A stretch of DNA of 64,000 nucleotides, from the IMG/VR virus record IMGVR_UViG_3300044712_001401, positions 1-64,000 of that record. One strand, given 5' to 3'. Shown in pieces: positions 58,445-64,000 of this stretch. This DNA is from a virus. Numbering within the stretch: the stretch's first letter is position 1; every line of letters begins with the position of its first letter. The translations under genes and the position numbers were made by a program. Below the pieces are notes generated by a model. It saw nothing but the letters and a program-made list of their open reading frames with translations. It was not told the DNA's origin and made no database searches.

Positions 58445-60118
58445 GTGCCACGCGAGCCGATGAGAGAGCACTCCGGGACCGGCGCTTACAAGGTCTCCGG
58501 AAAATGGCTTACGCAGCATGCGCGGCTGCACAATGCCGATTTGTTGGGGAACGGCGTTGGATGGGACCGCCGCACGAAGGGACACATCGGCGCGCAAAAC
58601 TCCGACGAGCCACTTCGTATTGGGCCGGCGACGATTGTTGAAGTTGTATCTGGCGAGGCGTTCACGTATCGCGCGCGGTTTCGTTGGTGGTCGGGGACGT
58701 CTGGAATTTGGCAAGAAATGCAGGAAGACCTGCTGCTTGATTCGTCGGCATACTGGGAGGGCATCGTCTCAGACGAATCGGTTGAAGTCGGCATCTCGGG
58801 TGTGTGCTCGTTGCTCTCGGACGCGAGCAACTCTCCGGTGGCCGGGCCGGCGTTTGGTGCGATTCCAACGTTTTACGCAGGCGATGTGGTGATTGCTTAT
58901 TGGGACTCCGTGCGGCAGCGGCTCATTCCGATTATTTCTCCGCCGGAGCCAGAAGCGCAAGCCGAGTTCGTTTCGCTCACGCAGCAAGCGATTGCGTATC
59001 GAGCCGACCGCCCCGATTCAAACTATGTCGAGGCGTATATTGAAGTCTTGTTGCCGGCCGGTTCCTGGACGCGTCGCGCAAAGATTTGTTGGCCGGTTCC
59101 TCGTTACGACCGGGGGCGGTGGTACGATAGCCGGTCAGGCTTTTTGACGTTCTACGCACCGAACGCGTTGGGCTCAACTACGAGCGTTCGGATGCGTTTT
59201 GTGTCGTCCGTTTCGTCTTACGAAATTGACGTTCTTGAAGCTCGTCTGCGGTTCTACCCAATTGCGAGATTGTCAGTTGGAGCTACGGGGACCGGCTCGA
59301 CTGTCTCGGGGCGTTCTGGCGGAACCGTAAAGACGGGTTTTGCTGTCATCGGTGGAACGCCGGGGCGATTTGCCGATTCGCCCTATTTTTCGACTGCCGG
59401 CGGACCGGTCGATATCAGCTATTCGGACGCGTGCGACGGCTGGGTTATCGGTCTGGAATACTCGGCGATAATTGGCAACATCGAGCAATCATCGTCTGCC
59501 TCGTCGTCGTCTAGTTCGTCGTCGAGCAGCAGCAGCTCGTCTAGTTCGTCTAGCTCGTCGTCGAGCAGTAGCAGCTCGTCGAAGTCGTCATCCTCGTCAA
59601 GCGAGTCGTCAGAGCACACCTACTGCTACTGCGTGGTTGTCTCGGACGTAATTTGCAACTTGGACGGAACGGTCGCGGCCGTATGTTATACGACGCTGAC
59701 GCTGCCGATGGTCAATGGTAGCTGCGCGACTGTGTGCGGCACTCAATACTGCGTCCCGTGCGGCGAACGGTCCTCCGCATCGTCGATGTCGTCGGTGTCG
59801 TCGCAGTCGTCTCGCTCGTCGTCGTCGCACTCGTCTTCGTCGAAGTCGTCTTCGTCTTCGTCGTCTTCGTCGCACTCGTCTTCGAGCAAGTCGAGCGTGT
59901 CAAGTTTGTCGAGCGTGTCGAGCAACTCGGCGACGTCGATCAGCGCGTTGCTATTTTGCGAGGGCGGCTGCTTGTGGGTGGCGACGCAAGTAGAGCCGTA
60001 CGTTTGGGACACTCCGCCGGTCGATACGTGCGAGGCGGGCTGCGAGTGTCCACCCCCGTCGCGTCCAACTCCGACGGGACCAGAAGACCAACTCTATGAT
60101 TTTTGCGTGCCGAGCTAG
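58445..60118 (+). CDS. Tail-tip or receptor-binding protein with two serine tracts and Cys-rich inserts
   Basis: The first ~330 residues are beta-rich (AFTYRARFRWWSGTSGIWQE; WPVPRYDRGRWYDSR). A run of more than 40 residues, almost all Ser, follows, then a Cys-rich module (TYCYCVVV, VCGTQYCVPC), a second serine tract, and a final Cys-rich end (CEAGCECPP). Alternating Ser linkers and disulphide or zinc modules suggest a flexible, exposed tip protein. The GTG start lies three bases after the previous stop. Confidence 0.76.
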   Translation: MPREPMREHSGTGAYKVSGKWLTQHARLHNADLLGNGVGWDRRTKGHIGAQNSDEPLRIGPATIVEVVSGEAFTYRARFRWWSGTSGIWQEMQEDLLLDSSAYWEGIVSDESVEVGISGVCSLLSDASNSPVAGPAFGAIPTFYAGDVVIAYWDSVRQRLIPIISPPEPEAQAEFVSLTQQAIAYRADRPDSNYVEAYIEVLLPAGSWTRRAKICWPVPRYDRGRWYDSRSGFLTFYAPNALGSTTSVRMRFVSSVSSYEIDVLEARLRFYPIARLSVGATGTGSTVSGRSGGTVKTGFAVIGGTPGRFADSPYFSTAGGPVDISYSDACDGWVIGLEYSAIIGNIEQSSSASSSSSSSSSSSSSSSSSSSSSSSSSSSKSSSSSSESSEHTYCYCVVVSDVICNLDGTVAAVCYTTLTLPMVNGSCATVCGTQYCVPCGERSSASSMSSVSSQSSRSSSSHSSSSKSSSSSSSSSHSSSSKSSVSSLSSVSSNSATSISALLFCEGGCLWVATQVEPYVWDTPPVDTCEAGCECPPPSRPTPTGPEDQLYDFCVPS

Positions 60119-60130
60119 ACGGAGCGAGCG

Positions 60131-61624
60131 ATGAGGCGGAGACGACGAAGCGGTGGCGGAGTGTCGTCGGCAATCGCGAGATATCGCGAGGCGATGGGGC
60201 GATGGAAAGCGGCCGGCAGTCCGCTTCGGACACCACAACGGATTGAGTACATCCACAAAAAAATTTGTCGGCCGTGCACTCATTACAAACCATTGCTCGG
60301 CGATTTTGGGGTCTGTCGGCTTTGCATGTGCAGCCTGAACTTAGGCAATCGCATGAACAAGCTAGCGTGGGCAACCGAAGAGTGTCCGGACGACCCGCCA
60401 AGGTGGCTTGCGGAGATTCCGGTTCCGGCGTCGTCCTCTCCGGTGAGCGGCGTTGCTCTCGGGGGCGACGTCCAACTAGACCAGACGGAGATAGACGGCA
60501 TGACGGACCAACCGACGGTGGCGGAGACAGGCGATCGAGAAGAGAATACCGGGCGACGAGCCAGAATCGAACGGCGCGCCGCGCGGCGAGCCGCAAGGCG
60601 AGCGGCGCGAGAAGCAGAACGGCAATCGGCGGATGCAGGGGCTTTAGATCACGTCGTAGCGGACGCGTCCGCCGGGGCGTTGGCAGAATCCGTCGAGCGA
60701 CGCCGGCGACGTCGCGAGCGACGAGCGGCTCCGCCGGCTATATCGCTTCCGGCAAACGCCGACCCGCTGGAGTTATTTGGCAAAAATAGCGAGCCAATCG
60801 GCCACGCGTTGCGCAACTTGTGGGCTCCTGCGCCGGCGTTTCTGGTGTGCGGAGGACCGTCGCTCCGCTCGCTCGACGTCTCTCTGCTCGGGCAGCGTGG
60901 CGTTGTCTCGCTAGGCGTGAACAACGTCGCGGGGTTCGCGCCCGTGCGCGCTTTCGTGTGCTCGGACCCGCCGGAAAAGTTTCATCACGGGATCTGGCTG
61001 GACCCAGCGATTCTCAAGTTTGTGCCACGACCAAAACTCCCGAAACGGATTCGCGCCAAACGCGAGGATGGCTCGTTCGCGTTTACGTCAATGAGAGTCG
61101 CGGACTGCCCATCAACTTTTGCCTTTACGCGAGATTCCGAGTGGGAGCCGGAAAACTTCTTGCGACGTCCGGCGGCGACGTGGGGCGTTGGCAAGGGCGC
61201 GGCGGAAAAGACCGGACGTCCGAAGCAATTTTGTACGATGCTGCTCGGGCTGCGGCTACTCTGTTATCTCGGCGCGCGTCGCGTGTACTTGCTAGGCGTT
61301 GATTTTGCGATGGGACCAACGGACGAGAGCGGAGCCGGGAACGGATACGCGTTTAACGAGCGGCGAGACGTCGACGCGGCGGCGAGCAACAACGCCAAAT
61401 ACAAAGACGTTGCAAAGCTCGTCGCGGAGCTGCGGCCGACGTTCGAGGCGGCCGGCGTCGAAGTGTTTAATTGCAACGCGTCTTCGGCACTGACGGCGTT
61501 TCCGTTCGTGTCGTTCGAGGACGCGATTGCCGACGCTCGCCACCATATTCCGCCAGAGCCGTTTGACTTGCTCGGGTGGTACGACAAAGACGACGAGCGA
61601 GAGCGAAAAGCCGACGCGGATTAA
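60131..61624 (+). CDS. MptE-like (DUF115) Rossmann-fold protein, paralogue B
   Basis: Residues ~50-95 hold a zinc-knuckle region (RPCTHYKPLL, CRLCMCSLNLG); a long Arg/Ala-rich linker follows. From ~235 comes FLVCGGPSLRSLDVSLL, then SLGVNNVAG and SDPPEKFHHG, as in the copy at 30918-31871, ending with MLLGLRLLCYLGARRVYLLG. The shared core argues for intragenomic duplication. It ends the tail operon, so a role in modifying virion or envelope glycans is possible but unproven. Confidence 0.76.
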   Translation: MRRRRRSGGGVSSAIARYREAMGRWKAAGSPLRTPQRIEYIHKKICRPCTHYKPLLGDFGVCRLCMCSLNLGNRMNKLAWATEECPDDPPRWLAEIPVPASSSPVSGVALGGDVQLDQTEIDGMTDQPTVAETGDREENTGRRARIERRAARRAARRAAREAERQSADAGALDHVVADASAGALAESVERRRRRRERRAAPPAISLPANADPLELFGKNSEPIGHALRNLWAPAPAFLVCGGPSLRSLDVSLLGQRGVVSLGVNNVAGFAPVRAFVCSDPPEKFHHGIWLDPAILKFVPRPKLPKRIRAKREDGSFAFTSMRVADCPSTFAFTRDSEWEPENFLRRPAATWGVGKGAAEKTGRPKQFCTMLLGLRLLCYLGARRVYLLGVDFAMGPTDESGAGNGYAFNERRDVDAAASNNAKYKDVAKLVAELRPTFEAAGVEVFNCNASSALTAFPFVSFEDAIADARHHIPPEPFDLLGWYDKDDERERKADAD

Positions 61625-61653
61625 GGCAAACCGCAAATAAAATCCGCAAGTGC

Positions 61654-61729
61654 GGTCGATTTTACGAAAAAAGAACCTGCGGTTTTCATGCAGGAAACCG
61701 CAGGATTTCGTGAATCGACCATTTTTTTT
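61654..61729 (+). terminator. Nested palindrome and T-run ending the tail operon
   Basis: Three nested complementary pairs occur: GGTCGATT (61654-61661)/AATCGACC (61713-61720), ACGAAA/TTTCGT, and CCTGCGGTTT (61676-61685)/AAACCGCAGG (61695-61704). T8 follows at 61722-61729. It likely terminates the tail transcript, and the outer palindrome may also bind a regulator. Confidence 0.78.
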
Positions 61730-61750
61730 GGTGGATTGCGTGCAGTGGGC

Positions 61751-61815
61751 TTGCATCCTATGCCGACTGTGGTAGTATTACCCCATCGGACGCACGGGGC
61801 GGACGAGACGAAAAG
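61751..61815 (+). promoter_or_regulatory. Promoter cassette P6 (TTGCAT-N16-TAGTAT)
   Basis: -35 TTGCAT lies at 61751-61756 and -10 TAGTAT at 61773-61778, with spacer CCTATGCCGACTGTGG. The downstream CCCCATCGGACGCACGGGGC is identical to P1, more than 61 kb away. The leader GACGACGGGAGACGGGAAAC follows. Confidence 0.85.
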
Positions 61816-61839
61816 ACGAGACGACGGGAGACGGGAAAC

Positions 61840-62679
61840 ATGAACGCCAACGAAATGACCTTCGGGATCGAAATCGAAACGCACGCCGGAGCCCAAGCCA
61901 TCGCGGCGGGGTTGGTCGTCGGAGGCTACGGAGTTGGAACCCAAGTCCCCTACCTTCCGGCCGGCTGGAAAGCGAGCCGAGACGGGTCAATCAACGCACC
62001 GGCCGGGCGAGTTTCGGCCGAAATCGTCTCGCCCATCCTGAAAGGCGAAGAGGGCTTGCGGCAAGTGGTCGAAGTCGTGCGAGCCTTGAATGCTCACGGA
62101 CACCAAGTCAATGCGTCGTGCGGCGTTCACGTTCACGTGGGGTTCGACCCCCGGCTGCCGGCCGAAAAGCTCGCTCGGCTTATGTCGGCCGTATCGCACC
62201 TGGAACGAGCCTTGTACGCCATCACGGGCACGAAGTCGCGAGAACGTGGTCACTATTGCGGCGGAATCCGCAAGTATGGCAATGTCAACGAAGCCAAGCG
62301 GAACATGGACCGGAGCCGGTATCACCTGCTCAACATCACCAACTTGGCTTCCGGCCGTCGGCCGACCGTGGAGTTCCGCGTGTTCTCCGGCTCGCTCAAC
62401 GAAGTCAAAATCGCGGGCTGGGTTCAAGTGGCTCTCGGCATCGTCGAGCGAGCCTTGAGCACGACCCGCGCCCCGAAGTGGGAGCCGAACGCTCGCAAGC
62501 TGTACGCCGGAACGGCGACCAGCGAGTGCCTTCGCCTGTTGCAATATCTCGGGTGGTATTTCGCCCCGGAAACGACCAAGCACTGGGGTTGGCTTGGTAA
62601 CGTCGTCGCGTTGAAAGACGTCCGCAAGATGTTCCGCCGGCTCGCCAAGAAGTACGACGCGGAACCGGCCGTCGCCTAG
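61840..62679 (+). CDS. Amidoligase family enzyme (GS/GCS-like COOH ligase)
   Basis: The N-terminus FGIEIETHAG carries the E-x-E metal site of the glutamine-synthetase/gamma-glutamylcysteine ligase superfamily; CGVHVHVGFDPRLP, then RPTVEFRVFSGSLN, are the further conserved blocks of the phage amidoligase family (PF12224). These ATP-dependent enzymes join carboxylates to amines. The partner substrate is unknown; the GATase encoded downstream could supply ammonia. ATG 61840 follows GACGGGAAAC. Confidence 0.86.
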   Translation: MNANEMTFGIEIETHAGAQAIAAGLVVGGYGVGTQVPYLPAGWKASRDGSINAPAGRVSAEIVSPILKGEEGLRQVVEVVRALNAHGHQVNASCGVHVHVGFDPRLPAEKLARLMSAVSHLERALYAITGTKSRERGHYCGGIRKYGNVNEAKRNMDRSRYHLLNITNLASGRRPTVEFRVFSGSLNEVKIAGWVQVALGIVERALSTTRAPKWEPNARKLYAGTATSECLRLLQYLGWYFAPETTKHWGWLGNVVALKDVRKMFRRLAKKYDAEPAVA

Positions 62680-62692
62680 TCGGACGCGAGCG

Positions 62693-62717
62693 GGGGGCGG
62701 CTCGCGGAGCCGCCCCC
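62693..62717 (+). promoter_or_regulatory. Intercistronic hairpin H8
   Basis: A perfect 11-bp stem GGGGGCGGCTC/GAGCCGCCCCC with a 3-base loop GCG lies after the amidoligase stop and just before P7. Confidence 0.75.
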
Positions 62718-62762
62718 GTTCGGGGCTCGCAAAAAGAAAACCGGAAATCTTGTGCGGTGGGC

Positions 62763-62815
62763 TTGCATCCTATTCCGATGGTGGTAGTATTACCCCATCG
62801 GACGAACGCAACGCA
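62763..62815 (+). promoter_or_regulatory. Promoter cassette P7 (TTGCAT-N16-TAGTAT)
   Basis: -35 TTGCAT lies at 62763-62768 and -10 TAGTAT at 62785-62790, with spacer CCTATTCCGATGGTGG. The upstream GGAAATCTTGTGCGG is shared with P5. The leader ACGGGAGACGGGAATC precedes ATG 62833. Confidence 0.82.
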
Positions 62816-62832
62816 AACGGGAGACGGGAATC

Positions 62833-63129
62833 ATGAACGCCAACGAAACGAACGAAGTGCGAAACGAAGACAAGCCGGTGCTCGTTGGAATCCTGCGTAA
62901 CGCGAGCCGTCTTGGCTCGACGCTCGCAGACCTAGCGGCGGACACTGGTTTTACGGCTGCACGAATCGCGGCCGTTGCCAAGCGATACGAGGGGCGACGC
63001 TTTCGCGGCGGAGTCATCACCTATGTCGCGCCGCAGTCCGGCTCGTTCAAGTCCGCCTGCCCTGGAATCAAGAACCCGCGAACGGGCATCTCCGGCCGAG
63101 TTCCGGCCGAAGTTTTCGTGACGCGTTAG
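62833..63129 (+). CDS. Small protein in the amidoligase operon (98 aa)
   Basis: The protein begins with MNANET, like the amidoligase start, and has a helix pair (GILRNASRLGSTLADLAADT, then FTAARIAAVAKRYEG) that could be a small HTH, followed by a beta end (VITYVAPQSG). Its place between the amidoligase and amidotransferase genes makes it a candidate substrate, carrier or regulator, but no motif fixes this. Confidence 0.66.
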   Translation: MNANETNEVRNEDKPVLVGILRNASRLGSTLADLAADTGFTAARIAAVAKRYEGRRFRGGVITYVAPQSGSFKSACPGIKNPRTGISGRVPAEVFVTR

Positions 63130-63184
63130 ACGAGACAAAACGGAACGAGACTAAACGAACAACTAGACGACGGGAGAGATTACG

Positions 63185-63874
63185 ATGTGCGGAGTTTTTG
63201 GTTTTGTGGCGAACGGGGATCGCGGGCCGAGTCTCAAGATGCTGCGTCTTTTGGCAAAAGAAACACAATCGCGAGGGCGTCACGCGTTCGGCTTGGCGTA
63301 CGTCAACCACGACGACGAAACGGTGCGGACGTGGAAGGCTCCGGGCGACGCCGACCAGCACTTGGCGCAGCTCGACGAAGTCGCAAATGCCCGCATCGTC
63401 ATCGGGCATTGCCGGTGGGCAACGCACGGATCGCCAGACGATAACGGCAACAACCACCCGCATGAAATCCGTAAGAGCGGCGGGTGGCTTGTCCACAATG
63501 GGGTCGTGCGCAATTATCGCGAAATCGTCAAGGCGTGCGGCGCTCGCATGCGGACGGAGTGCGACTCGGAAAGCCTTGCCATCCTGCTCGGCAAGCTCAA
63601 CGGAAGTGTCTCCCGTCGGCTCGCGAAAATGGCAGAGCTATCGTCGGGGGTCTTGGCGGTGCTGTCGATCATGCCGGGCGACGACGGCAGGCTGCGTCTC
63701 GGGGCAGTCCGTCGCGGTAATCCGTTGCACTATGCGGTGTCGCGTCACGGATACTATTTCGCGAGCTTGCCAAATGGGCTCGGCTACGCTCGCGAGTTTC
63801 CGGATTTGACGTCGTGGGAGTTCAACGGCGCAAAGCGACAAGCTGCGGCCGTCGTCGCGACGCTCCAAGCGTAA
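63185..63874 (+). CDS. Class II glutamine amidotransferase
   Basis: Cys2 immediately follows the initiator Met, as required for Ntn-type glutaminases (MCGVFGFVANG). Conserved blocks GHCRWATHGS and HNGVVRNY are present, and ECDSESLA aligns with the usual D-S/T-E element. The enzyme hydrolyses glutamine to give ammonia for a partner synthetase; here that is probably the amidoligase two genes upstream. No synthetase domain is fused. Confidence 0.92.
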   Translation: MCGVFGFVANGDRGPSLKMLRLLAKETQSRGRHAFGLAYVNHDDETVRTWKAPGDADQHLAQLDEVANARIVIGHCRWATHGSPDDNGNNHPHEIRKSGGWLVHNGVVRNYREIVKACGARMRTECDSESLAILLGKLNGSVSRRLAKMAELSSGVLAVLSIMPGDDGRLRLGAVRRGNPLHYAVSRHGYYFASLPNGLGYAREFPDLTSWEFNGAKRQAAAVVATLQA

Positions 63875-63914
63875 CGCGATTACGTGACGCACGGCGAGGC
63901 GTTCGCTACGATGT

Positions 63915-63935
63915 GCGAGCCTATCGACGGCTCGC
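63915..63935 (+). promoter_or_regulatory. Intercistronic hairpin H9
   Basis: A perfect 7-bp stem GCGAGCC/GGCTCGC with a 7-base loop TATCGAC, the same arm core as H5-H7. Confidence 0.62.
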
Positions 63936-63985
63936 GCGTGGCGAGAGTTTTAGACGGACCGGAAAAGCTCAGACGGAGAGAGACG

Positions 63986-64000
63986 ATGGAACATAGACGA
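63986..64000 (+). CDS. Start of next gene, cut by the window edge
   Basis: ATG 63986 lies seven bases after GGAGAG. Only five codons (MEHRR) are visible, so the product cannot be identified. The ribosome site and the spacing from the previous gene support a real start. Confidence 0.45.

Noticed and set aside
163-62815. Promoter-family repeats as transposon ends or att sites
   Set aside because: They occur singly upstream of genes, with -35/-10 spacing and the same orientation as the gene; no transposase or target duplication is seen.
1-64000. tRNA or rRNA genes
   Set aside because: No cloverleaf with a CCA end or rRNA signature was noticed by eye; a tRNAscan run would be needed to exclude a divergent tRNA.

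Overview
This window is part of a tailed-bacteriophage genome (Caudoviricetes, siphovirus-like), either a free phage or a prophage; no host gene, integrase or attachment site is visible. The DNA is GC-rich, genes are packed tightly with many ATGA/GTGA overlaps, and almost all genes lie on the + strand. The head and tail module is of the HK97/SPP1 type with a long tape measure, so a flexible non-contractile tail is expected. The host cannot be named from sequence. Serine-rich low-complexity tracts like those in the virion proteins are also common in Planctomycetota proteins, but that is a weak hint.

Layout. 1-250: an 11-base minisatellite followed by the first of at least ten related promoters. 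251-8674: early or accessory genes, including a DUF1257/DUF2997 pair, a DUF6283-HTH protein and two tandem ParB-methyltransferase fusions made by a recent duplication. 8671-11481: five minus-strand genes of unknown function. 11600-16102: an ASCH-domain protein, two further genes and the terminase large subunit. 16274-32903: about 17 kb of small accessory genes between terminase and portal, among them zinc-finger proteins, a Lar-like protein, MazG, a third DNA methyltransferase, a degenerate UDP-sugar dehydrogenase, a DUF1643 protein and an MptE-like protein. 32946-47962: portal, MuF-type head protein, capsid protease fused to an AAA+ ATPase, major capsid protein and small head genes. 47962-61624: LamG/serine-rich fibre protein, connectors, tail tube, tail chaperones, tape measure and tail-tip proteins. 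61840-63874: an amidoligase, a small protein and a class II glutamine amidotransferase.

Three things stand out. (1) The MuF head-morphogenesis gene is interrupted by an intein at its conserved RCHC motif. The intein has no in-frame homing endonuclease; a reading frame for an HTH plus Vsr/EDxHD-like nuclease lies wholly inside it on the opposite strand, codon-on-codon with the intein. (2) The HK97-type prohead protease is fused in one polypeptide to a complete AAA+ ATPase and a scaffold-like tail. (3) The accessory genes are built as repeated regulatory cassettes: a TTGCAT-N16-TAGTAT promoter with a conserved spacer, a GACGA-rich leader, a gene, and a GC-rich intercistronic hairpin.

The three methyltransferases and the Lar-like protein suggest resistance to host restriction. 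The amidoligase/amidotransferase pair suggests synthesis of an amide-bearing or peptide modification. No polymerase, primase, integrase, lysin, tRNA or CRISPR array was recognised, so the genome extends beyond this window.
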